Shown here: one piece after another, positions 1 to 6,376 of the stretch
Layout: each line of letters starts with the position of its first letter
Position numbering within the stretch: position 1 is the first letter of the stretch
NCBI GenBank assembly: GCA_934294885.1
Contig: CAKRAK010000026.1
Location: 1 to 33,365, forward strand
Length of the DNA stretch: 33,365 nt
Direction: 5' to 3'
From: an uncultured Lachnospiraceae bacterium
GTDB lineage: Bacteria > Bacillota > Clostridia > Lachnospirales > Lachnospiraceae
Position numbers and translations under genes: made by a program
Notes under the pieces: generated by a model
What the model was told of the DNA's origin: nothing
Databases searched by the model: none
Seen by the model: the letters and a program-made list of their open reading frames with translations, nothing else

Positions 1-5
1 TATAT

Positions 6-76
6 AGGGGATTGGTCAAATGGTATGATAGGGGTCTCCAAAACCTTTGGCGGGAGTTCGATTCTCTCATCCCCTG
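6..76 (+). tRNA. tRNA-Trp (anticodon CCA)
   Basis: A perfect seven-pair acceptor stem is formed by AGGGGAT (6-12) and ATCCCCT (69-75), with discriminator G76. The anticodon loop CTCCAAA gives anticodon CCA, which reads UGG (Trp). The T arm GGGAG/CTCTC with loop TTCGATT is present; the D stem is short and the anticodon stem contains G-U pairs. The bases after the discriminator are CTA, so CCA must be added after transcription. It lies at the window edge, so its own promoter is not visible. Confidence 0.9.
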
Positions 77-80
77 CTAG

Positions 81-120
81 AAAGCCTTGAAAACACTAAG
101 TTTTCAGGGCTTTATTTTTA
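81..120 (+). terminator. intrinsic terminator of tRNA-Trp
   Basis: AAAGCCTTGAAAAC (81-94) pairs with GTTTTCAGGGCTTT across a five-base loop, with one G-T pair, and is followed by a T-rich tail. It begins five bases after the tRNA and should end its transcript. Confidence 0.85.
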
Positions 121-172
121 TTTTTGGGCAACATTTGGGCAAACAAAATAGTTGTTGCCAGACCGTTTTTTT
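121..172 (+). other. TTGGGCAA direct repeats beside tRNA-Trp (possible attachment site)
   Basis: TTGGGCAAC is followed four bases later by TTGGGCAAA, and GTTGCC (154-159) is an inverted copy of GGCAAC (127-132). A run of seven T follows at 166-172, so this could also fold as a weak second terminator. Short repeats of this kind beside a tRNA 3' end are often binding or core sites of tyrosine recombinases. No integrase is visible here, so the attachment-site reading is an inference. Confidence 0.3.
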
Positions 173-202
173 GTGTATGTGTATAATGAACAAATATATG
201 CG

Positions 203-234
203 ATAGACCGAATTTTTTCGTAAGGTTCGGTCTA
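203..234. promoter_or_regulatory. 10-bp inverted repeat upstream of the ABC operon
   Basis: ATAGACCGAA (203-212) and TTCGGTCTAT (225-234) are perfect reverse complements separated by 12 bases. The repeat lies just upstream of a TATAAT box at 262-267. It could be a regulator binding site for the exporter operon or a leftover terminator stem; it has no proper T-run after it. Confidence 0.4.
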
Positions 235-238
235 TGTA

Positions 239-267
239 TTTATTATATGAAAATCCTTTGGTATAAT
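239..267 (+). promoter_or_regulatory. probable promoter of the ABC exporter
   Basis: TATAAT at 262-267 is a consensus -10. The -35 region is poor (TTTATT at 239-244). About 130 bases of leader follow; it contains a 14-codon open frame from ATG 291 to TAA 333 with a weak ribosome site, of unknown meaning. Nothing else is recognisable between 121 and 397. Confidence 0.45.
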
Positions 268-397
268 CATTTTATATTTGGGTAGAGCAAATGAAATTAC
301 CTGATGGTGAAGGCTCTGCAAAGTCAACAATGTAATGATCCGGCTTTAATAAGTTATTGAAGCATATCACAGATATAAAAATCTAAAGAGGGTAGTA

Positions 398-1276
398 ATG
401 TTAAAAGTACAAGAATTATGTAAAAGTTATAAAAATGAAAATGTTGTGTGTGATGTAAATTTTTCAGTATCTGAAGGTGAAATTGTGGGATATGTTGGAC
501 CAAACGGGGCAGGAAAAACTTCGACCCTAAAGATGATTTGCAATATTGTTAAGGCAGATAAGGGGCAAATAATACTTGCTGAGGGGAAAAAACTAGGGGT
601 AATTTTTGACGATAATGGTTTGTATCCTAATATGACAGCGTATGAAAATATTTTGTTTTTTGTAAAACTGTATAATGAAAAAATCAGCAAAAATGAAATA
701 TATAATATACTGAAATTTGTAGGATTATATGAGAAAAAAGATATTGTTGTAAAGAATTTTTCCAAAGGAATGTCTCGAAAAGTTGTTATTGCCAGAATGT
801 TGGTTTGTAATCCGGATGTACTGATAATGGACGAACCTTTTGATGGATTAGATATTGAAAGCCATGACTCAATTATAAAATTTTTAGGTGATTGGGTAAG
901 AGCAAATAATAAAAGTATAATAATTACCTCTCACAATTTAAAAGAATTACAGGATTTTTGTACAAGGATTATTTTCTTGAAGAATGGAAGTGTCATATTG
1001 GACGGAAAAATATCAGAGATAATAAATAATCATTTTAAATCGTTAAGAGTTCGATTGTATGAAGCAAAAGAGGTTGATCATGTGGTCGAATTATTGTCTA
1101 AAAAGAATATAAATCTTTCTGTTCACGAAGATAACATATATCTTCATATTAGACAAAATCAATGTAGAAGTATTATAGATTATTTATTGAAACATGATAT
1201 TGCTGTCAGAGAAATCGTGGAGGAAAAAAAGAATTTAGAAGAGATATATTTAGATGAGGTGGTAGATGGTGAATAA
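398..1276 (+). CDS. ABC transporter ATP-binding protein (exporter type)
   Basis: This 292-residue protein is an ABC ATPase of the CcmA/BcrA type, which powers export through a separate membrane partner. Walker A GPNGAGKT is at residues 34-41, the signature is a degenerate FSKGM at 121-125, Walker B VLIMDEP at 141-147, followed by the D-loop GLD and an H-loop SHN. Beyond residue 215 is a C-terminal extension of about 75 residues, usual in this family. AAAGAGGG precedes the ATG. The stop codon overlaps the start of the permease gene, so the two are cotranslated. The coding sequence is visibly more AT-rich than the central genes, suggesting acquisition. Substrate is unknown; family members include drug, bacteriocin-immunity and peptide exporters. 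Confidence 0.88.
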   Translation: MLKVQELCKSYKNENVVCDVNFSVSEGEIVGYVGPNGAGKTSTLKMICNIVKADKGQIILAEGKKLGVIFDDNGLYPNMTAYENILFFVKLYNEKISKNEIYNILKFVGLYEKKDIVVKNFSKGMSRKVVIARMLVCNPDVLIMDEPFDGLDIESHDSIIKFLGDWVRANNKSIIITSHNLKELQDFCTRIIFLKNGSVILDGKISEIINNHFKSLRVRLYEAKEVDHVVELLSKKNINLSVHEDNIYLHIRQNQCRSIIDYLLKHDIAVREIVEEKKNLEEIYLDEVVDGE

Positions 1277-1979
1277 TAAGACTTTAAATGCAGTTATTTG
1301 GAAAGAAAAGGTTCTATTTTTTAGAAGTACCATCTGGTTGGTCTTGTTCTATTTGTTATTAATTGAAATATCTAATATTTATATTTTAACTTCTTATATT
1401 GAGAGTGATTATATTATAAAGAATATAGATAATGTAGTTTTTAATAATCTTGCCATGCTTGTTCCGACTATTTTTATTGCTGTAGGAAGTGTGGTACTCA
1501 GTCAGAGTATAGGTGTTGAAAAAAAAGAAGGTATTCTAATTCAATTAATTGGAAATGGAACCAGTGCTGCTGATATATGGTTGGAAAAAGTGATATATTC
1601 ATTGTTGGTTTGTTATGTTACTTTGATTCTTTGCATTGGATCATATTATGCTATGGTTACCCTTTTGTTTTCTATAACAATTGTATTTTCAATTAAACAA
1701 TGGATTTTATTAATTTTTGTGATACCTATAATATCTTCTTTTTTACTCTCGATTTATGCATTTTTGTTCTGGATTTCAAAGAGTCAGTTAATACAGGTGT
1801 TGTATTCCATGTTGCCGGCGGTTATATATTTGATATCATTTTATATTAATGATTATATAATCAGTAGAGTATTTGAAGTGAAGATACCTGTATTAGTGCT
1901 TATTTGCTGCGTATGTTTTTTAGGAATATTTTTATTGAGTAAGGTTGTAAAGGGCTACTTAATCGAAAAGATATTATAA
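1266..1979 (+). CDS. ABC-2-type exporter permease
   Basis: This 237-residue, very hydrophobic protein has about six predicted membrane spans, starting at residues 20-42. After the second span is the stretch EKKEGILIQLIGNG, which matches the conserved cytoplasmic loop of ABC-2 permeases where the ATPase couples. GAGGTGG lies 3 bases before ATG 1266; GTG 1269 is an alternative start. It overlaps the ATPase gene by 11 bases, so they form one exporter. Composition is AT-rich like the ATPase. No accessory peptide, immunity or two-component regulator gene is visible next to it, so the cargo cannot be named. Confidence 0.8.
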   Translation: MVNNKTLNAVIWKEKVLFFRSTIWLVLFYLLLIEISNIYILTSYIESDYIIKNIDNVVFNNLAMLVPTIFIAVGSVVLSQSIGVEKKEGILIQLIGNGTSAADIWLEKVIYSLLVCYVTLILCIGSYYAMVTLLFSITIVFSIKQWILLIFVIPIISSFLLSIYAFLFWISKSQLIQVLYSMLPAVIYLISFYINDYIISRVFEVKIPVLVLICCVCFLGIFLLSKVVKGYLIEKIL

Positions 1980-2120
1980 ATGACAGATGAATAATCCGGA
2001 GCCGCAAGAATATTCATGACAGACAAGAGGAAATACTTTAGAGAAACAGATGAAGAGTTACGATATAAGATAAGTGCAATCTATGGAAACAATAGAAGAA
2101 AATCAGGATAAAATTTAAAG

Positions 2121-2158
2121 AACCACCGTGTACCGAATGAATGCACGGTGGTTTTATA
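2121..2158 (+). terminator. intrinsic terminator after the ABC exporter
   Basis: AACCACCGTG (2121-2130) pairs perfectly with CACGGTGGTT (2144-2153) around a 13-base loop, followed by TTTATAAT. It lies 140 bases after the permease stop. The gap between holds only a 31-codon open frame (2016-2111) without a ribosome site. Confidence 0.85.
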
Positions 2159-2272
2159 ATTAATGAATGGTGTGATTCGGATTATTAATTATGAAGGAAA
2201 GAACTTAAAGTAACGTATGGTTGGGAACTCCGGGAGTAAATAGGCTGTAAAATAAAAAAATTTTAATCTGGT

Positions 2273-2300
2273 TTGCCATAGCTTGTCACAGGGATATGAT
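2273..2300 (+). promoter_or_regulatory. probable promoter of the small membrane protein
   Basis: TTGCCA (2273-2278) and TATGAT (2295-2300) are spaced by 16 bases. The leader that follows contains a 9-bp inverted repeat, TTACAGGAT (2320-2328) and ATCCTGTAA (2348-2356), ending about 25 bases before the ribosome site. It could be an operator or an RNA hairpin controlling translation. Confidence 0.5.
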
Positions 2301-2393
2301 ATTATAGCAATACAAACGGTTACAGGATATGAAAACAAATTTAAAGAATCCTGTAATTGTTTTACAATAAGGATACGAAGAGGAGGACAAGCT

Positions 2394-2861
2394 ATGATAA
2401 AAAAGAATTATAACAAAGGAGAAACCAGTGTATTTGTTTCGATTTTATTGGCTTTTGGTATTATTTCATTGATTGGCGTGATTGGAATGCTTTTAACGCC
2501 CGTGTGTAGTTATCCGGGATGCGAGAATGCACCAAAGCGTGGGAGTAAATACTGTTGGAATCACAGCACTTCCGATTCCGGACATTCATCAGGCAGTCAT
2601 TCATCTTCTGAAAGCTCTTCTGCTACAACTGACGAATCAGAAGATAGATGGGATTCTACGACTTCATCTACCGATTCCTATTCAACTACTACGAGAACCA
2701 TCACAGAAGCTCCATATATCTATAATAGGAGAACAACAGAAGCTACAGAATACGAGATGCCGGACTGTGACGACTATGAAGATTATGATGATTTTATGGA
2801 CGACTGGGATGGAGATATGCCTGATGGTAGTGATGCAGAGGATTATTGGGAGGACTGGTAA
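2394..2861 (+). CDS. membrane protein with Cys/His cluster and acidic tail, unknown function
   Basis: I do not recognise a named family. The start at 2394 is chosen because AGGAGG (2381-2386) lies seven bases upstream; a longer frame upstream lacks a ribosome site. The 155-residue product has one membrane span (about 12-34), then directly a C-x4-C-x10-C-x2-H cluster (C38, C43, C54, H57) that could bind zinc. Residues 58-115 are a Ser/Thr-rich, probably disordered linker, and the last 40 residues are dense in Asp, Glu, Tyr and Trp. The topology suggests a tail-exposed protein. It has its own promoter and terminator, so it is a single-gene unit. Confidence 0.7.
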   Translation: MIKKNYNKGETSVFVSILLAFGIISLIGVIGMLLTPVCSYPGCENAPKRGSKYCWNHSTSDSGHSSGSHSSSESSSATTDESEDRWDSTTSSTDSYSTTTRTITEAPYIYNRRTTEATEYEMPDCDDYEDYDDFMDDWDGDMPDGSDAEDYWEDW

Positions 2862-2878
2862 GTCAAGAGAGGAAAAAA

Positions 2879-2923
2879 ACCTCCCGGTTCATCCTATGGG
2901 ATGGGAAGCCGGGAGGTCTTTCT
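2879..2923. terminator. bidirectional terminator between the small membrane protein and amt
   Basis: ACCTCCCGG (2879-2887) pairs with CCGGGAGGT (2909-2917), with further pairing inside (CATCC/GGATG). On the plus strand it is followed by CTTTCT; on the minus strand the upstream run of seven A becomes a seven-U tail. It can therefore end both converging transcripts, and best serves amt. Confidence 0.85.
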
Positions 2924-2949
2924 ATATATAAATTTGTTAAGGAGTGATA

Positions 2950-4743
2950 TTAGTTTTCGCCCTGTAATGCAGCGAATCCTTCTTCACCGGTTCTTACCTT
3001 GATAACATTTTCTACATCGTATACGAAAATCTTACCATCACCGATATTGCCTGTATAAAGAGCCTTCTTAGCGGCTTTTACTACGGCTGAGACAGGAACC
3101 TTACTAACGATAACCTCTACCTTTACCTTAGGAAGTAAAGACATTTCCATCTCAACTCCACGGTAATACTTGGTAGCACCCTTCTGTGCACCACATCCAA
3201 GAACCTGAGTAACGGTAATTCCGGTTACGCCGGTAGCATTTAATGCGTATTTCAGTTCCTCGAACTTGCTCTGCTTACAGATGATATCCACCTTAGAAAG
3301 TTTTACATCAGAAGCAACCGGAGTTGTGTTTTCAACAACCTGAACAGGAACCGCTTCGTCAACCGGTATTCCGGAACCTGCGATTTCACTACCGATATCA
3401 GCAGGAGTGAATGGAGCAAGATCATCTTCCATAGCAGCGCCACTGATACGGTCGCCATATGTTAAGAATCCGGCATAAGCAGTTTCCAAACCATGCTCTG
3501 TTGCATCCAAACCAACGATTTCTTCTTCCGGTGTAACACGTAAACCGAAGACTGCTTTAATGATTAAGAATGTGATCGTAATTGTAATTGCTGTCCAAGT
3601 AGCTGTTGCTAACATACCTAATAACTGAATACCTAATAATTTGAATCCGCCGCCATAGAATAAACCAAGCATTGGAACACCGTTAGCATCTGCTAAGCTA
3701 TATGTAGGAGTTGTATCAGTTGCAAATAAACCAACTGCGATAGTACCCCAGATACCGTTCATCATATGAACTGCTACGGCACCAACCGGATCATCAACAC
3801 GGATGACATGATCACAGAACCAAACACCGAATACAACTAAGACACCGGATACGGCACCGATGATGGTTGCACCTAAAGCATCAGCAACATCACAAGGAGC
3901 TGTAATTGCAACCAGACCTGCCAAAGAAGCATTTAAACACATTGATACATCAGGTTTACCATATTTAATCCATGTAAAGATCATACATACAACAGTTGCA
4001 ACTGCAGGAGCAATTGTAGTTGTTACGAAGATGGCACCTAACTGTTCAACGCTTGTTGCAGCAGCACCGTTGAATCCGTACCAACCTAACCAAAGGATGA
4101 ATACACCTAAAGCACCAAGAGCAATGTTATGACCCGGGAAAGCACCTACCTTGATGCTTCCATCCTTCTGCTTTGTAAATTTACCAATTCTAGGTCCAAG
4201 AAGAGCGGCACCAATTAATGCTGAGATACCACCAACCATGTGAATACAGTTAGAACCTGCAAAATCGTGGAAGCCCATTTGAGCTAACCAACCGCCGCCC
4301 CATGTCCAGTGAGCCTCAATCGGATAAATAACGGCTGAAATAACGGCTGAGTATACACAATAAGAAAGGAATTTTGTACGTTCTGCCATTGAACCAGATA
4401 CGATTGTTGCGGTTGTTGCACAGAATACTAAGTTAAATACAAAATTTGACCAATCAAAGTTTGCGTAATTTGTAAAGATATCAAAGTTTGGTTTACCCAT
4501 GAAACCACCTAACATATCTTCACCTAAGAATAATCCGAAACCAATCAAGATAAACATTACAGTACCGATACAGAAGTCCATTAAGTTCTTCATAATAATA
4601 TTACCGGTATTCTTTGCTCTGGTAAAACCTGCTTCTACCATAGCAAAACCTGCCTGCATCCAAAATACTAATGCGGCACCGATTAAAAACCAGACACCAA
4701 ATACTTGTTCACTTATGGCACTTAAAATATCATTTGCTTCCAT
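2950..4743 (-). CDS. amt: ammonium transporter fused to a C-terminal PII signal domain
   Basis: The protein (597 residues from ATG 4743, which sits eight bases after AGGAGG; a GTG inside the ribosome site is unlikely) carries Amt/Rh channel spans over residues 5-405. The twin channel histidines are visible at H168 (IHMVGG) and H326 (VHMMNG), and the conserved stretch SGSMAERTK is near residue 120. A linker of about 75 residues leads to a complete PII domain (about 481-597), with a T-loop containing YYRGVEM, the B-loop TGNIGDGKIF and the C-loop RTGEEG. Free-standing PII (GlnK) plugs Amt channels when nitrogen is plentiful; here channel and plug are one chain. It is monocistronic with a long leader. 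The tyrosine in the T-loop is kept, but whether it is modified is unknown. Confidence 0.96.
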   Translation of the reverse strand: MEANDILSAISEQVFGVWFLIGAALVFWMQAGFAMVEAGFTRAKNTGNIIMKNLMDFCIGTVMFILIGFGLFLGEDMLGGFMGKPNFDIFTNYANFDWSNFVFNLVFCATTATIVSGSMAERTKFLSYCVYSAVISAVIYPIEAHWTWGGGWLAQMGFHDFAGSNCIHMVGGISALIGAALLGPRIGKFTKQKDGSIKVGAFPGHNIALGALGVFILWLGWYGFNGAAATSVEQLGAIFVTTTIAPAVATVVCMIFTWIKYGKPDVSMCLNASLAGLVAITAPCDVADALGATIIGAVSGVLVVFGVWFCDHVIRVDDPVGAVAVHMMNGIWGTIAVGLFATDTTPTYSLADANGVPMLGLFYGGGFKLLGIQLLGMLATATWTAITITITFLIIKAVFGLRVTPEEEIVGLDATEHGLETAYAGFLTYGDRISGAAMEDDLAPFTPADIGSEIAGSGIPVDEAVPVQVVENTTPVASDVKLSKVDIICKQSKFEELKYALNATGVTGITVTQVLGCGAQKGATKYYRGVEMEMSLLPKVKVEVIVSKVPVSAVVKAAKKALYTGNIGDGKIFVYDVENVIKVRTGEEGFAALQGEN

Positions 4744-4967
4744 AAAGAACACCTCCTTAAAAATTTTTGAAATAAAAAGACGTCTGATAATTCTACAAAT
4801 TGTAGTTGTAGAATCATAGACGCCGTTGTCTTATTTTGGGTTCTCCCCTTTATTTGATTATATGAGCTTGAATTCTTTCCGGTGGTGATGGCCATCTGTA
4901 TTATTCGTGGAAAGAATTAAAAAAGGTGCCACGCATATCCTTGCGAAGCACCTTTGCCCTTAACAAT
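4744..4967 (-). ncRNA. amt mRNA leader with terminator-like hairpins (candidate attenuator)
   Basis: Read on the minus strand from the promoter, the leader contains three hairpins. The first (4955-4922) pairs AAAGGTGC with GCACCTTT and is followed by a six-U tract. The second (4918-4871) has a perfect 10-bp stem AATTCTTTCC/GGAAAGAATT and a 28-base loop holding GATGGCCATC. The third (4824-4779) is a long stem GGCGTCT...AGACGTC followed by CTTTTTATTT and ends about 35 bases before the amt start. Two terminator-like structures ahead of a nitrogen gene suggest control by premature termination. I do not recognise the RNA family; ANTAR-type antitermination is one possibility but the expected paired hexaloops with A1 and G4 are not clear. 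Confidence 0.55.
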
Positions 4968-4972
4968 TTCCT

Positions 4973-5000
4973 ATTATAGCCATTCAGATTAATTTGTCAA
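4973..5000 (-). promoter_or_regulatory. strong promoter of amt
   Basis: On the minus strand TTGACA (5000-4995) and TATAAT (4978-4973), both exact consensus, are separated by 16 bases. Transcription should start near 4967. Confidence 0.85.
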
Positions 5001-5063
5001 TACCTAAAATTAATTTTTTTTAATTCCTCATAATAAAACAATATATAAAACCTGACAGAATGC

Positions 5064-5106
5064 TTAACTTAATTAAGTAATCAATGGAAATCCTTAAGTA
5101 AGTTAA
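5064..5106. promoter_or_regulatory. inverted repeat between divergent amt and AraC-type gene
   Basis: TTAACTTA (5064-5071) and TAAGTTAA (5099-5106) are reverse complements, and a shorter palindrome CTTAATTAAG overlaps the left arm. The site lies about 65 bases upstream of the amt -35 and 55 bases upstream of the regulator's promoter, so it may be an operator for one or both; the binding protein is unknown. Confidence 0.3.
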
Positions 5107-5160
5107 ATTTGATAAAATCAACAAAATTTATCATTATGTGGCAGAATGTGATAATAACAA

Positions 5161-5189
5161 TTGTATAAAATATGGTATCATTGTATAGT
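5161..5189 (+). promoter_or_regulatory. probable promoter of the AraC-type regulator
   Basis: TTGTAT (5161-5166) and TATAGT (5184-5189) are spaced by 17 bases, 50 bases before the start codon. Confidence 0.55.
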
Positions 5190-5238
5190 AATGAAGTGAT
5201 GAGGGAAGAGGATTAGAAGTGACAGAGAGGAAGATAGG

Positions 5239-5961
5239 ATGGAATTATTACAATCTGTGATAGGACAAGATCGCTACAAATACAAAACAGCACCTCTTTA
5301 TTCCGATAAGAAAGGGTATTGCTATGAGTTTCATGGAAATGATGATTTTGTTCTGGTGCCGGATGGCAAACTGCATTTTTTGTGGGATATAACAAAAGGG
5401 GAACCTGTTGTTCTTTCTGATACGTGTCCGTATATTGTGAATCAATTTATATTTCGACAGAAGGATCTTCACACTTATTTTGGAATTGCTCTATCCTACG
5501 AGAACGAGATAACATATGATGAAGAGGAATTTCAACGATTCACTTCAGAGCTTCTTGGTATGAAAACATTTTTTTTGAAATGTGAGTATTGTAATGGTAG
5601 ATTTGATAATGTATTTTTTTCAAAATCAGCACATCCTTTGATGATATCATCTATGAATCACATTATTGAATCTAAGGGAAGAGCTGCGGTAGAGACGGTT
5701 GCAATCAGCCGGGGGTATACGGTTCGACAGATGGAACGGGTTATTTGGAATTATTATGGATGCAGTCCTAAAATGATGTGCCGTTTGATTCGGATGGCTT
5801 ATGTGTTAATGATGATTGAACAATATCCGGAATATAGTTTTGCAACGGTGGCAGAAAATCTCAAATTTTCCGATGCACCTCATTTACTAAGGGAATTCAA
5901 ACAGTTCCTTGGAATGACACCGAAGGAGTTTTCCATAAAGTATTTTCACCGAGTATATTAA
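5239..5961 (+). CDS. AraC-family transcriptional regulator
   Basis: A 240-residue DNA-binding regulator. Residues about 145-240 form the paired helix-turn-helix domain of AraC/XylS proteins: a first helix pair around VAISRGYTVRQMERV and a second around FSDAPHLLREFKQFLGMTPKEF, the most conserved part of the family. The first 130 residues resemble the DUF6597-type N-terminal domain (VPDGKLHFLWD) rather than a clear sugar-binding cupin; the ligand is unknown. GAGGAAG precedes the ATG. It is divergent from amt, so it may regulate it, but it has no nitrogen-specific feature, and the adjacent RNA-like region and clpX downstream are in the same direction. Confidence 0.85.
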   Translation: MELLQSVIGQDRYKYKTAPLYSDKKGYCYEFHGNDDFVLVPDGKLHFLWDITKGEPVVLSDTCPYIVNQFIFRQKDLHTYFGIALSYENEITYDEEEFQRFTSELLGMKTFFLKCEYCNGRFDNVFFSKSAHPLMISSMNHIIESKGRAAVETVAISRGYTVRQMERVIWNYYGCSPKMMCRLIRMAYVLMMIEQYPEYSFATVAENLKFSDAPHLLREFKQFLGMTPKEFSIKYFHRVY

Positions 5962-5974
5962 TCGGTAGCAAAAT

Positions 5975-6260
5975 CATGTTCCTATAAAAGCTGGAAACAG
6001 CTGTAAGAATCATGAATGCAGACGGATCTGAGTGGGTAAAAACATCTGCGAAGCTGACACAGTATTCCAGTTAGATCCGTTTCACCGAAATAAGGCAATC
6101 ACACCTGCTGGACCATAAAAGGTGGAAATAATCTAGCAAAATTATTGGCAAAGAAATGTAGCGGCAGACTAAATGAAGTGGCTTCAAAACTAAAGAAAGG
6201 AACCATCACTGCGTAAGAAAGCGTCCGGGTAAGAATCGTGCCAACGATTACTTGACAGTA
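5975..6260 (+). ncRNA. candidate structured noncoding RNA (raiA-like, tentative)
   Basis: This stretch has no plausible gene but many stems: AGCTG-GAAA-CAGCT (5989-6002); ACGGATCT (6022-6029) with AGATCCGT (6073-6080) enclosing GAGTGGGTAAAAAC and CTGCGAAGCTGACAC; ACACCT (6101-6106) with AGGTGG (6120-6125), where one pair is G-A mismatched at the end; and AATCGT (6234-6239) with ACGATT (6244-6249). GA-rich unpaired strings between stems are typical of folded RNAs. Order, size and the CTGCGAAGCTGACAC string recall the raiA motif of Firmicutes from memory; I could not confirm this. Strand and exact ends are inferred from the downstream gene direction. Confidence 0.5.
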
Positions 6261-6376
6261 ACATGAAAAAATATACATTAGTATTTTTTTGTGAAATTTG
6301 GTACAATATATGACGTATATGAATAGAGAATGTATGTAGGTTTTTACAGAAAAGATAAAATACACGGAGGAATTTT

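Noticed and set aside
291..335. 14-codon frame in the leader of the ABC exporter
   Set aside because: Could be a leader peptide, but there is no run of regulatory codons and no attenuator hairpin after it.
2016..2111. 31-codon frame after the ABC permease
   Set aside because: No ribosome site and no recognisable family; possibly the tail of a lost gene, but nothing supports it.
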